Below, one piece after another: positions 23,086 through 34,849 of a DNA stretch of 64,000 nucleotides (position 1 is the stretch's first letter; each line of letters opens with the position of its first letter). The DNA is from Cephalotus follicularis (Eukaryota; Streptophyta; Magnoliopsida; Oxalidales; Cephalotaceae): assembly GCA_001972305.1 (NCBI GenBank), contig BDDD01001488.1, forward strand, positions 85,296 to 149,295, in the 5' to 3' direction. The notes under the pieces were generated by a model, which ran no database searches, was not told the origin of the DNA, and was given only the letters and a program-made list of their open reading frames with translations. The position numbers were made by a program, and so were the translations under genes.

Positions 23086-23195
23086 TAAGGATCCCTAGTC
23101 TTTTTCTAAAAGTAATTTATGTTAGTAAGGATCCCTAGTCTTTTTCTAAAAGTAACTTTATGTTAGTAAGGATTCCTATTCTTTTTCGGAAAAAG
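23086..23195. repeat. 40-bp tandem repeat (three units) in LTR I
   Basis: Units start with TAAGGATCCCTAG at 23086, 23126 and about 23167 (last one diverged). Each unit begins with GTAAGGAT, so the donor-like sequence is present three times in a row. Confidence 0.88.
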
Positions 23196-23270
23196 TATTT
23201 TAACTCTATTATTTAATTCAAAAGTATTTTACCTACCTTCCTAAAATATTTTATGTTGATATTTTACAAC

Positions 23271-23505
23271 TCAATTTAATTTCACTTTCCCATCGATATG
23301 ATCGGTATATCCGTCTGACCGAGTGGAGGAAGTTAATTTTTAATTTAATATTTCAATTAAGCAGTTTTATTCTCGTTGCAAGCGTTTATTTTAGCAACTC
23401 AATTTAATTTAACTTTCCCATCGATATGATCGGTATATCCGTCTGACCGAGTGGAGGAAGTTAATTTTTAATTTAATATTTCAATTAAGCAATTTTTATG
23501 CTCGA
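23271..23505. repeat. 128-bp tandem duplication in LTR I
   Basis: TCAATTTAATTT at 23271 recurs at 23399, with almost identical sequence after each. Each unit carries the CATCGATATGATCGG / CCGTCTGACCGAGTGG motif also found in the EPRV leader at 25097-25147. Confidence 0.92.
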
Positions 23506-24572
23506 TATTTAAATAACTTATTTTTACGTTCCTGTATTTTAAATTTATGCCAATATTCGTGGTAAATGTCTATTTTAAATTTATGTAAATTCTTAAATTC
23601 TACGTTGAATTGCTGCCAATTTCTTTACGAAAATTCTATACTACTATTTTAAAATATTTCCGTTTGAAATATAAATTTTAGAAAATGTTTTACAAAGTTA
23701 TTTATGGATGCTTTGAGCTGATCACTCAACGTATCAAGAAATGATTATTTTTACAAATGAGAAAATGCAACATGCTGAGATGAACAACGACTGGATTGCG
23801 ATCCAGGGTGGATTAATCTAGTAAAAGATTAATGTGATTAATATGAGCGGAGAGTGCTCTCGGGCTTGCAATGCTTAGTAATGATAGTAATCGGGGAGTG
23901 CACAATGCCCCGGTGAAGCAAAGGTTCAACAGGGTTATTTACGTTTTTACAACCCCTCAGTATTTATAAAATATTCTGATTCATGAGATATGATCAGAAA
24001 AGAAATAAATAAATGTGAAATATTTTCGTTTTACAAAAATACCAGAAAATGAATTTCAATAATGTTTTATTACGATAATTCTTACTGAGCTATTTTGGTG
24101 CTCACTCCTTTCAATGTTTTTGTTTTCAACTAAAATTTTCCAGGAAAAGATTGAACGAGGAAAGTCGAGCTTTGGCAGGAGCTCATAAGTGATATTTCGG
24201 AAGGAAATTATTTTACGAATTATGTTACGAATATAGTTGTGTAATAGTTTATTATTTTATAAACTAATATTTTCCGCTGTATTATGTCCTTTGATAGATC
24301 CTGTGAAGATGTAAGATGTTATGATGATTTAAATAAGAGTATAAAATTTTAAGGTTTAATATATCAAGTTATTTATAGATAATAGCTATTAAGTAAGATT
24401 GTTAAAGGATTAGAGGTTTCACCCCACGTAACGCACCGGATCCCCGATGTTCGCCTTGAGCATAAAGTGGACTCGGATCGGGGGCGTTACATAATCTATC
24501 TCCCTTTAAATTACTAATAGCTTCCGACCCCCAAATGGAATAATCTCAAAACAACCTCAACTCATTCTAGCC

Positions 24573-24580
24573 TATATATA
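24573..24580 (+). promoter_or_regulatory. EPRV TATA box
   Basis: CCTATATATACAAGG, in a good promoter context, 0.8 kb upstream of the PBS. Caulimovirids transcribe a greater-than-genome RNA from a promoter upstream of the leader. Inference from position and motif only. Confidence 0.6.
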
Positions 24581-25373
24581 CAAGGCTCCTGCAACCATTC
24601 AAGTAATCCTGGACAAGCCTTTCTTTTGGAAACAATTTTCCTTTGGAAAGTTTACAAGTTTTCTCAAAAGTTTCTTACAAGTTTTAGAAACAAGTTAGTT
24701 CTCTCTTAACCATTCCTCTCTAGTTGTAAACACTTAGAGCCTAAGTGTAAACACTTGAGTGTTGTAACCGTCCTCCAGTATTGAAGTATTCTAAGCATTC
24801 CAGCATAAGTTCCGGCAACCATTCACTGTAAGCTTTGTACATATTCCATGTAAGTTTTCATGTAAGCTTTATTCTATGTAAGCTTTGTACATAGTTTATG
24901 TTATCAAATAAGTACTATTAATGATTTATTTAGTTTCCTGTCTACTATTTATGTTATGTTTTAATATTGATTGAATGACTTGATAACTATTCATTAAGTT
25001 TTCTGATAACTATTCATCTATTTGGCCACTATTCATTGAGTTTTCCAGTAATTATTCTGGCAAGATTCATTGAATTAAAGCAAAACATTAACTGATCCAT
25101 CGACATGATCGGTTTATCCGTCTGACAGTGTGGAGAAAGTTAATTTCAATTTCAAAATTTCATTTCATTAATCAATTTTGTTTAAGATCCATCTATAAGG
25201 ATGGTTCAACCGCCTGACAGTGTGGTACCTTAAACTTTTATTCAGTCATTTACTTTCAGTATTAAATAGATCCATCTACCAGGCGGATTACCACTTTTTA
25301 ACTTCTTCATTTAACTTCTATTGGGGGTCGGATAAATTTAAATCTAACCATTTGTGTACTTCTTCATACCAAA

Positions 25374-25389
25374 TGGTATCAGAGCATGG
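25374..25389 (+). promoter_or_regulatory. EPRV minus-strand primer-binding site (tRNA-Met)
   Basis: TGGTATCAGAGCATGG matches the complement of plant initiator tRNA-Met, as used by caulimovirids and also by Tekay elements. No LTR end directly precedes it (no TG..CA boundary with GGGTGTTACA nearby), which favours the viral reading. Confidence 0.72.
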
Positions 25390-25574
25390 TATGAGTAAAT
25401 AATCAAATCTTTTCAAAAGATATGACGACCCAAATTCCCTTTTGTACCATGCATACATTGTACCGTATTAGATTGTATTGAATTGAGGTATTCCGATACC
25501 TATTGTTGTTGTATTGATTATATGCATGTATAGTCAGAATTTTGGGCTGAGTTTCAGATATTTGGTCAATTGAC

Positions 25575-25582
25575 TATATAAG
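25575..25582 (+). promoter_or_regulatory. TATA box of LTR K
   Basis: TATATAAG inside GACTATATAAGTC, followed by CT-rich Y-patch-like sequence and, about 245 bases later, the donor-like AAAGGTAGG. The matching place in LTR H has CTATTTAAGTC. Confidence 0.65.
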
Positions 25583-26103
25583 TCAATTTCTCACTCTTAT
25601 TCTCTCATTCTTTCATTCTTCTCCCTCTCTCTATCCTTCTCCCTCTCCCTCTCTCTAGCTGAGCAGCCTCCCTCCATCCCCCTTGCAGCCAGATTGCATC
25701 TCCGTCAACAAGGATAGCACGTGCAAGTTGCGGCTTGCTGATTGAATAAGAAAGTAGCAGATTCTTGGGAGATTCTTACCGATCGATTGATTGAAAGCTC
25801 ACTTTTGAAGCTTCGTTAAAGGTAGGACTTCCCTACTCGATTGCCTATTGCTTGATTGCATGATTGATTGAATTGATTGAATGATTGATTGATTGTATTG
25901 TATAGAATTGAAAAACTAGGATTTTTATTGATTTCCTTGATCTTACCGATCTAGGAGGTTTGAAACTGAAACTGGAAGGTTGTAACAAGTTTTACTAACC
26001 TCAAATGATTGATTTTAAACCTTCATTTTCAAAGAATGGCTTTAAATTGTATTTTGGTATGAGATTGGCTGGTTTTCTGCACAAAAACCCACCTTGCCCA
26101 GCA

Positions 26104-26418
26104 AAAACATCGACCCCCAGCCCATGGACGTCGATGTCTTTCGCTTCAGAGTGTTGTATCTATTATTCCGCAGCAAAGACATCGACGTCTTTGCCTCAAG
26201 ATGTCTTTCCCCAGGAAAGACATCGATGTTGAACATCGATGTGCATTCCCAGTCTAATTTTATTGAAACGTGTCGACATCTTTCTCCAGGGACATCGACG
26301 TCTTTCGGCCAGATCTCTATACAAATAGAGAAAGACATCGATGTCTTTTAAAGACATTGACGTCTTTTCACCATTTTAAAGCTGCGTCGACGTCTTTCAC
26401 CAAGGACATCGACGCCTA
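26104..26418. repeat. GACATCGATGTC palindrome cluster in LTR K
   Basis: About ten copies, including a perfect 18-nt palindrome AAAGACATCGATGTCTTT at 26331-26348 and two ACATCGATGT palindromes near 26221-26245. LTR H has its cluster at the matching place. Confidence 0.9.
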
Positions 26419-27072
26419 ATGGACTGAAAGGAGTTTTAGCTACTTTAAAGCTAGTTTTCAACTTCTTTTCACATTGCCACTTGACTGGAGCCTCACTTGA
26501 GGTATGCAATTGTTCGAAAATGGTTTTAATGATTATATTGACACATTGATTGATTGCTTGAGTCATAAGTGATGTGAGTCTAAGTCGGTATATTGGATGC
26601 ACATTCCCATTTCTCCGTTGGACGCAATCACTTGTTGACTTTGACTTTGTACTGACATGATTGATTGTATTGTATGGATCCTATAGAGCGACCTTATGAT
26701 TCGTGTCGGCAGGTTAGGTTGTTGACTTTGTCCACCTATTCCGTCGATTGTTTCATTTCTTGTATTGTTCATTTTATTGTGTTGACCTACTGACGAGCAG
26801 TATTGATTGATTGACGATTGACGCTCACTTGAGGGCTGTAGCTCCCAAACGGTATCAGTAGCTCCCTTGGTTGTATCTCATCGAGATTGTATTGGCCCAG
26901 CTGTAGGCTGGAAGCTCTATGAGTTTCGGACCTGATCAGTTTAAGAAACATAGGTAGATCTCCCACCCTTTTCGAACGATTACCTTCCGTGTGATTGATC
27001 TCCGCTAACTGATTGACATTGTATTGACCCGGGGTCACGTGCTCTATAGGACATTGATTGATTGATTGGGTG

Positions 27073-28388
27073 TTCTAATTTATGCACATAATGATTTTCA
27101 GACTCTTATATGAATGTTTTATATTGTATAGATTATTGTGCTTCGTGGGATAGTTAGAATTTATCGATTTTTCGTAAGCTAATCTGTGATCGCATAAGGT
27201 ACGGATATTCTGCTCTTTGACACTCATTTCCGAACAACTGGATTATTTGAAATAAATTCAGTTTTATGAATATGTCCCTTTTAGTTTATGACTTCGTTAT
27301 CTTTTGGATTTTTTAAAATAAAGTCACTTGATATTCCTATGAGTTAAATATTTCAGACATTATAAATTCAGCTATGATATGTTTATGATGTGTTATGAAA
27401 TCACCTTTTTATTGTGAAATTAAATGAGTTAATTTTCTCGTTTATGAACGCAAGTGTTTACATTGTTGATGACGATTTACGAATATGTTTTGGAAAATCC
27501 GTTTCTTACGTGTCTTAAATTGATTATGATAAAATCAACGTTTTGAAACGGTGAAGTGCTGAGCTTTTTGTACCCACCTATGGGGCGTACCATAGGTATG
27601 TCGTAGGCCTGGCACGGGGAAATGACACTTTTCATAACGGTGTGATTAGTTTATGGCGTTTCTCTGTGATATCCTTGGATAGGATTTGTGATAGAGGCGT
27701 ATGGATCGATCCTAGTTATATGTTATGTGATATGATATGATATGTGAATTGTTTGTGTAGTGCCGTACACTTCAATTCTATTGGCAATGTGGATATCATG
27801 AATCCCTTGCTATATGTGTTTCTGATATGTTATATGTTATGATCCTCAGTTATGGAACCTATGTTTTGGAAAGCTATGCTTTATGTTTTCAAAGATATGA
27901 AATTGGTTTATGTGTTTTGCCGAGGGCATTTACGAAGAATGTTTAAACTATTTTATCGCCTAGGATTTCTGTTTTAGAGATACTTTAGAAATCTTATTGC
28001 TTTAAAGTATCATTTACTGTTTTTACATTCCATATTCATACTGAGTTTTGCTCAGCCGTGTTTTTATTTCCATGAGGCAGGTTATCAGGAGCAACGGGGC
28101 AATGTGTGATGAGAGTTGACTCCCTTGTGTATGAGGATCATCTAGGAGTTGATCCCGCTATGTTTATGCTATCTTTTGGTCATAGAAGGGCATGTTTTTA
28201 TGAACATATGTTAAGTTTCAGTTTATGACATTTGGTTTTGAATAAGTTTGCAGATTTGAGTAATTTCAGTATGTTATCAGTTATGTTTTAGACCATCACG
28301 TTTTGAATAAAGCTGAGTCTTTCTATTATGTTATGTTAAGTTTCTGTATTATGACCTGTAAGGACTCCCACAGCTCGGGGGTGTTATA
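27073..28388 (+). mobile_element. 5' LTR of element E, 3' half only
   Basis: Positions 27073-28388 match 52490-53786 closely. Includes the 8-bp perfect hairpin ACCTATGG/CCATAGGT (27576-27583 with 27590-27597), hairpin CTGAG/CTCAG (28041-28055), acceptor-like TTTCCATGAGGCAG (AG at 28079-28080) and the end CTCGGGGGTGTTATA (terminal CA changed to TA). A decayed PBS (ATGGTATATGAG) follows at 28391-28402. Confidence 0.88.
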
Positions 28389-28551
28389 GTTTATGGTATA
28401 TGAGAATAGGTTTTGTACCTTAGAAGGCCTAACTAGCTTTGACCGGTGAGATTGGGTAGACTTGGGTTAGGGTTAGCTTGTTTTTTTCGATAGGTCTTAT
28501 GTTTTGGTTTCTGTTTGTTTTTGATGTTTTATGTTTCGGTATCTTTCGTAG

Positions 28552-28642
28552 ATGGTACGTACAAGGAACACTCCTTAGAGAACTGTACTAGCTGAGGCTC
28601 GGGAAGAAGTCAGAAATGAACCTTCTGTGGAAGTGTTGGTAC
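28552..28642 (+). pseudogene. Element E gag, N-terminal piece
   Basis: ATG at 28552 gives MVRTRNTP, a stop, then RTVLAEAREEVRNEPSVEVLV. The frame is cut at GGTAC by copia element G and resumes at 38872 (VRQAVAHEVNR). Element F has the same segment at 42140-42190, which confirms the join. Confidence 0.85.
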
Positions 28643-31144
28643 TGTTAGAGTAGGGGTGTCCCTGCATGCCACGAGGTGGCTCTGCACAAATATATATGTA
28701 TGTATGAGATGCACTCCTTAACTGGAAATATCTCTTTAAGCCACGGGGTGGCTGCATCTGTGTATATTACACTCTCTATTTATACAATATGAATTCCTTT
28801 TTGTGTTTTATAGTGCATATTCAATCAACAATGGAAACCCGCTATATGTATATCCCAAACTATCTCAAGGGATCAGTTGATCACCATGTCAACTGAGTAT
28901 GCATATAGTGCCCTCTCGTTCGAGGGGTTGGAACTCATGCCTGAGAGGTTATGAGAATGAGATACATACTCCCTTCTGACAGAACGTTCCAAGTGATAGG
29001 TTCACTTTCTTAGGGAAATAGATGAACCGCAAAGACTTTCCATATTATGCTTTCTCTCGGCTTTAGTGTGGGATGGATTATCTCTTTACCATTTGGATTT
29101 ATCCTAAAGCATATTGCGAGGTTCGTGCTAAGGAGCATGAGACTGAACAGACCCACCATAGGAAACCTATTTGGAAAGTCATACCTATGTCAATAGGATT
29201 CCTATAGTCTCGGTAGTGTATAGTCTATGGTGACTAGTAGACCATTCGTGGAGCTACGTTGTATCGTTAGACCTGAGCGGCGGGCATGCATTGTGTTGTG
29301 ACTACTTGGATTTGATTTTCGCCTTCCACAGCACTAGCCACTTGCTGGCAAAAGTGTTGTCAGTGGGCCTTGTGGGAGCTTCATTGAGATGTATGGGCGA
29401 GTTCACAATAAGGGATCGTCACACCTGTATGAAGGATGATCGGCCCTATATTATTTATGTCCGTTGAGATTCTAAAACATTGATCAGGCATAGGCAGACT
29501 TGAAAGGGGTTTCCATGGATGTTTGTCGAAAGTCTCAATGCGCACGTAAATTTATAGTTATCGCGACTTTACCTAGGGGTGACATTATTCCGAACCCTAG
29601 GTCGCGGTTGGAGCCAAGTATGACGTAGGATACATGACACATATGCCGATGACTGGATAAAGTACTGGTTTAACCGGATGTTGACTTATAGACGTAGTTG
29701 ATTCTACGGATCCGGGGGGTGATGGGATTCACACCGGGAATGTTTTAATAGTCGGGGACTAATGGGATAGTTGTACCAGAACTCATGGGATGTTCTGAGA
29801 AATTTATATTAGTACCGGATTCAAACCGGGCATTCGGGTCCCACCTGATTATTGGAAAAGCGATGCATGCTACACTCATGCTAGCTTGGCGGGAAATCTA
29901 GTTTTAACTAGTATATATTAATTTGGCATTAGTGGTTTATTTATGTATTTAAATTTTCCACCGTATTGTAAAATTGATATATTAAGAGAAACCATAGGGG
30001 GAGTATGTCTAACATACCTTGTGCGGGTTGCACTTAATTAAAACAAAGAGAGAAACTTTTTATTGTGTTATTTTTTTTAATACAAAAGGAGAAAGAGACT
30101 TTGACAAATTGGCTAAGGTTTTTTTTTGGCGTTTTGGACATGCCTTGCCCGTCTGGTGCGCGCTAACGGGCGAGAAAATGCACGAGTGCGTGCCCAGCAC
30201 CTGGACGGCTCTTCCGGCCGGTGAAGATGACGCCGCTGGTGTCGGTGGCCTGGGAAAGAGGCCAGCTTTAATCCACGATACTCTTCTCTTCTCTCTCTCT
30301 CTCTCTCCCCGTTTTCTCTTCTCTCTCTCGTTGTTTTGCACAATCATGCTTGGCTCTGCCTATTTTTGCCTTAGACTAGGTTTGACTGGCATTATTTGGC
30401 TGGGTTTGTGCGCACAGAGTCGACCCTGGCGACTCAGTGCATTTTGCACCGTGACTCGGCGTTCTGCGCCGATTCATAGCAAGTCTTGTGTTGGGTTGTG
30501 TTGGTCGTGCTTTGTATGTACCGGTTGTGGCGGTGCGGTGTCACGACGATCCTGTTTTTGCTGGGTAGGTTGACTCACCGTCGTCTGTTCGCCACGTTCC
30601 AGCCCGAGTCTCGGCCACCCGTGGCTTTATCGGGTGTTTGTGGTCCACATATGTTGTCGCCGGTCTATGACAAGTTGACAGAGTCGCACTGAGTCCGAAC
30701 TCAGTGAGTCACCGCCACTGTTCGCCGCCTTCCGGGGCGCTTCCTGGCGTGTCTTCTCCAGAAACGGGCTGAGCCGGGTTTTTGGAGTCCGTTGGTGTCT
30801 TGGTTGAAGTTTTCGTGGACTGGCCAGAAACCGGCAGTGGAGCCGATAACTGGGAGTTGCTTCCGCAGGCGTGTAGCGGCAAAGTGATGGAGCCGCCAAC
30901 ATTGGTATGGTTCCTAATCTTATGTTTTTGTTGTTTACCGAATTGGTTTCGGTTAAGTGGATGTATGCTTGATTTTTCGTTTTGTTTGATTGAATATTAA
31001 ACGGAGATCCTAGGCGCATAGATTTTGGTAGTAAGATGTAAGTGTGACCTTGACTTCGTGTCTTGGTGGTTTTTGAAAAATTAAAATTATACACACTTGC
31101 ATCCTAGACCCAAAATCGACTGGGACCCCTCCCGGGTTCCAACA
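28643..31144 (+). mobile_element. 5' LTR of copia element G
   Basis: Starts TGTTAGAGTAGGGG and ends CCCGGGTTCCAACA. It has a CT microsatellite near 30285-30315 and a GC-richer last kilobase. It lacks the GTCGAC palindromes and the donor/hairpin/acceptor module of the chromovirus LTRs. Open frames at 30019-30573 and 30627-31094 match nothing I recognise and are repeated with changes in the 3' LTR. Confidence 0.93.
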
Positions 31145-31146
31145 AG

Positions 31147-31159
31147 TGGTATTAGAGCG
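31147..31159 (+). promoter_or_regulatory. Element G primer-binding site
   Basis: TGGTATTAGAGCG, a one-mismatch version of the initiator tRNA-Met complement, two bases after the LTR end. Confidence 0.85.
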
Positions 31160-33180
31160 ATCCGTTTTCATATCAATTGGACTTTAATTTCAGTTTTTTG
31201 TGACTATTTTGGAATGATTAAAGTAGTTGGGATTCTAATTTAATTCCCTTCCTATTGTTGTTTTATAAAATTAACTTTTTCTTAAACCGAGGGAAACTAG
31301 ATTTTAAATAATTTAGTAGGAGTTTTATTGGAATATCGGCTATCTTGGGATTATTTCGATTGGTCATCGGAAATTGAAATTGCTTGTGTTTATTTATTTC
31401 TATTATGGATATAGATTAAATGTCTCATGCATGATGGTAGGCAATGGGATTGAACCTAGCTTTTGGTTTCTTTTGTAGATGGTTTAAATTGCTTTATTTT
31501 CATGTACTTTATTTGGTCTGTAATATGGTTGCCTGCGAGCACCATTTTTTCCTTTTTTTTTGTGTTATTCTCTCTCTCCCTCCATTTGTATTCTATTCTT
31601 TATTTTTAAATGTATTTTGTAAATTTCTTTTTTGTAAATAAAAGAAGAGAGGAATCGCAAAGGATCTTGAAGAGGAAGATCAAGGAAAATGCAAGACCAA
31701 GTGAAGGCCATGTATGCATGGTGCATTTTGTAATAAAGTACTTTTGAATAGTTCACATAGGAGACCGAGTGATCACATACGCTCGTGTGATCGCTCATAG
31801 ATTTAATCCCTAGCCAGGCCATTTTTATTTCTATGTGGATCATAGGATGCATAAGATGGATGTTTACTTTTTGCAAACAATCCAAACACGTCAAGCATAA
31901 TAAGCCGTTTTCAAATGGATTGAAAGATAAAATCTATTAATAAACGACTTTGGTAATTTAAAATTTGATGAGACCACAAATTTCTCCAATTGTGAAATAA
32001 TAAGTCCATAAGGGGTTGGGACAAGGGTGCTCCATCATTGGCCTTCCACGCCTTCGTTTACTAGTATGGATATATTGGGGATAGCACTGCCTCAGTAGAG
32101 GTCCCCCATATGACCATTTCTACTAAATTTCAGTGCTGGGGTAGCACTTGAAGGAAATAACTAAGTTTTGGTGTTCTGACTAGCCTCCTAGTGGATATCA
32201 AAACTAGTTCATTTCTTTGAGGGTTGTGGGTACGGACTTATACTGAGTTCATACTATTAGTGCCGCCATAGAGGTGGATTGTATGGGTCGGGAGGCAGAA
32301 TGATGTATCGGATCTTGCATTTCAAGGGCGAGGCCCAAATGTAAATTGGCCTTTAAAGCCTACCTATTTGGTATTATGGTTTGTTCTGCCCCCAGCGGAG
32401 ACCATAATATGCGAAATAGATTCCGATCCCCACTAGGAAGCGGGTGCTTCCGAAATTCCACATGGAGGTGTGAGATATGATTAGAATAGTGGGCGGAGCC
32501 ATAATTTCTAAAGACCAAGAATTATGGTAATAACATAAAATTGAATGATCTGCTAAATTACTCTCTCGTTTCTTCTAATGGGTTGTTAGATAACATATTC
32601 AATATACTCAAATCACAGACAACACCGTTTTTTGGCATGTTTTATATTTTCTTAAGCGACATAATCCACATTTTTTTGAATGGTTGCGCATTGTACTCAC
32701 GAGCATGAGAGTTGTTCATGTTATGACTGAGATACCCCCACTTAAGAGATCAATGAATCTGATCATCACAAGGCCAGGGTGGCTAAGTGGTGGGACAACG
32801 ATCATAGACCTCAATACATCGCGAGTGTTGCCTTGATGCCAAACTGGAAAACGCTATGTATTTCTTCACAGACCTTATGTCCCATGCCGATACAACTTGA
32901 GGAGTTGTTTGGCACACAGTCGAGGACTGATAAGGTAGTTTTGGACAAGTCTGGATCAAAACAATCTGTGATACCGATTCATTCTTCTGGAACAACCTCA
33001 GAGAGATGTGGATCGAGAGAATCCAGTTCCAAGGGCAAGGAGCCCGTAAGGAAGAAAGAAAAGGAACCACTTCACGTGGTTTGGGGATGCCATTCATTAG
33101 ATGATTAAACAGCTTATTAAAGGAGAAATCCTGCTTCTGTGTGGGAAGTCAGGATACTGGAAGAGAAATTGTGAATAATT
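31160..33180 (+). pseudogene. Element G leader and gag remnant
   Basis: No coding remains are recognised at 31160-32640. From about 32650 the frame with KWWDNDHRPQYIASVALMP resembles the copia gag (UBN2-like) region, and 33130-33175 encodes a weak zinc-knuckle remnant (LLLCGKSGYWKRNCE), in another frame. Gag would form the particle. The assignment depends on position and short similarities. Confidence 0.5.
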
Positions 33181-33699
33181 TCTTGCTTCCATTGCAGATG
33201 TTACCTTGGGTTTATGTACCATCATATTTATTATATTCCACTTAGCTTACAATGTAAGTTCAATTTGGGTTGTGTACTCAAGTTGTGAGACTAACATTTG
33301 TAACTCTTTGCAGGATGCTGAGAGGAGCTAGGCAGCCGGGAGCTGCGGATGCAATGGACCTATGACATGAAGATCGGGGATCTACTTTTATGTTGTAGGA
33401 TATTTTCATTTGTATATATAAAGCAATGTAGCTTTTGTATATAGACTAACTCTTGTAAACATTGTAAAGAAATTTTGTTCTAAACTTTGATTAGCATATC
33501 CAATGTATATTTTGTAAAGCTGAGAGCTTTTTATTTATTACAAAAGGATAGTGGCTATTATTTTCTGGTTGTGTATCAGTCGACACTGATGAACTAGATA
33601 ATGGGTTTTAAGTCTTAAATACTAATCAGGCAATAGCACTAGCTATTGAGCAATGAATTAATAATAAAAGACTATGAGAGATATGATTTAAACCCTTCA

Positions 33700-34620
33700 A
33701 AAGCTTTTGCATTGTTGATTAGGTCATTCTAGCGAGGCTGGATAAACACGTTTGGTTAATGATGGACTTTTGGACATCCAAGACTGGGAGTCCCTTCCAA
33801 CGTGTACATCATGTTTGATTGGTGTAATGACCAAATCTCTTTTCTCCAAGTATGGAGAGAAGGTTGTGGACATATTGTAATATATCCACACTGACATTTG
33901 TGGTATAATGTCAGACAATGCACATGAAGGTTTTCACTACTTCATTCCTTCACCTATGATTCGTCACGGTTTCGGTAAGTGTTTCGGGTGGAACAAAAAT
34001 CTGAATCCGTTGAAAGTGTTAAGGGATTTAGACATGAAGTAGAAATGCAAATGGGTAAACCCACTAGAGCACCACGCTCTGATTGGGGAAGCGAATATCT
34101 GTCTGCTGAATTCTTGGGTTATCTGAGAGATAATAGAATTCTCTCTCAATGGATCCTTTCTGGAACACCATACTGTGATGATGTTTCCAAACGGAGGAAA
34201 TTGTCATTCGTGAATATGTCTAATCCATTATGTCTTTTATTCATCTTCTTATCTCCTTGTAGGATTATGCATTGTAGCGGCAGCGTAGATCCTAATCCGG
34301 ATTCCTATGAAATTCGTCCCCTCCATATCTTTCAAGATATTAAGAAGGAGGAAACCCAGCCTAAACCAAGAGGGTTAATGGTTGTCCAGCTTTTTTAAGA
34401 AGGCGAAAACCTTATAAGCTGGAGGCGCGAGCAGATCGTTGCCGGTTTTGTGGAATATCCTAAGAAGTGCTTAGGATTTCATTTCAACCATCCTAGCGAA
34501 CAAATGGTATTTGTTTCGCGTACTGCAAAATTCCTTGAAAGGGGAATACCTGTTACAGGAAGCAGTGGGAGCAAGGTATAACTAAGTGAGTTATTATCTG
34601 GTGAAAACCCACAGGACGAT
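33700..34620 (+). pseudogene. Element G pre-integrase domain and integrase remnant
   Basis: Around 33700-33920 a broken reading gives LGHSSEAG, then WESLPTCTSCLIGVMTKSLF, the HHCC zinc region before copia integrase. At 34080-34200 SDWGSEYLSAEFLGYLRDN matches the integrase core (usually SDRGGEYLS). At 34440-34540 a segment with VEYPKKCLGFHFN, then FVSRTAKFLERG, matches the integrase C-terminal region. There are many frame changes, and the protease is not identifiable. Confidence 0.75.
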
Positions 34621-34849
34621 GAGGAATTAGAGGTGGAACCCTCTAAAGATAAGATTTGGTAAAGGATCCCAACCTGAGAAGGGATCTCAGTAAGGCACTC
34701 ATCGCGAGAGGAGATCAGGCAAGATTTTAAAAACGTCTGAGAAATGTGGTCTTCTCGCAAAAGGCACTGATAAATCTAAAGTCAACGATGATGACGAGCC
34801 TGTCAGCTACAAAGGAAACAGTGAAGAGCACTATTTTCTAGGCATGGGT

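Larger units (their letters stand above)
22456..24491 (+). mobile_element. Solo LTR I (Ty3/gypsy-type, 2.0 kb)
   Basis: Starts TGTAAGGACCC and ends CGGGGGCGTTACA, flanked by a perfect target duplication TAATC (22451-22455 and 24492-24496), with no internal region: a solo LTR left by LTR-LTR recombination. It has U3 palindromes with AAAGC..GCTTT arms, TATA box TATAAATA at 22876-22883, a GA-rich tract, donor-like GTAAGGATCC (GT at 23085), perfect hairpins at 23791-23912 and acceptor-like ATTTTCCAG (AG at 24142-24143). Confidence 0.95.
24492..25422 (+). other. Endogenous pararetrovirus intergenic/leader region with promoter and PBS
   Basis: Non-coding. First five bases are the TAATC duplication. 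TATA box TATATATA at 24573-24580; a first leader segment; repeated TGTAAGCTTTGTACATA-like units (24826-24900); TAACTATTCAT repeats (24978-25070); three GATCCATC-headed repeats (25095, 25188, 25268); and the tRNA-Met PBS at 25374-25389. This resembles the long repeat-rich leaders of caulimovirids. The sequence resumes at 53787 after element E and continues into viral coding sequence. Genus not determined. Confidence 0.72.
25423..27072 (+). mobile_element. LTR K, truncated LTR of the H family, fused to the 5' LTR of E
   Basis: Starts TGACGACCCAAATTCCC, like the LTR of element H (TGACGACCCGAATTCCC on the minus strand), and follows it through the promoter (TATATAAG at 25575-25582), CT-rich leader, donor-like TTAAAGGTAGGAC (near 25820), palindromes (26104-26418) and the CTCACTTGAGGTAT segment near 26490. 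After about 26540 it diverges from H. At 27073 it joins the 3' half of LTR E. Its own 3' end is missing. Frames inside it are non-coding. Confidence 0.8.

Noticed and set aside
25374..25389. Primer-binding site of a further LTR retrotransposon
   Set aside because: No LTR end precedes it; leader repeats upstream and viral coding sequence beyond element E fit a pararetrovirus better, though this is not certain.
30019..30692. 184-codon open frame and others in the copia LTR
   Set aside because: Located inside LTR G, with disrupted counterparts at 37794-38085 in the 3' LTR; includes a CT microsatellite; no domain.
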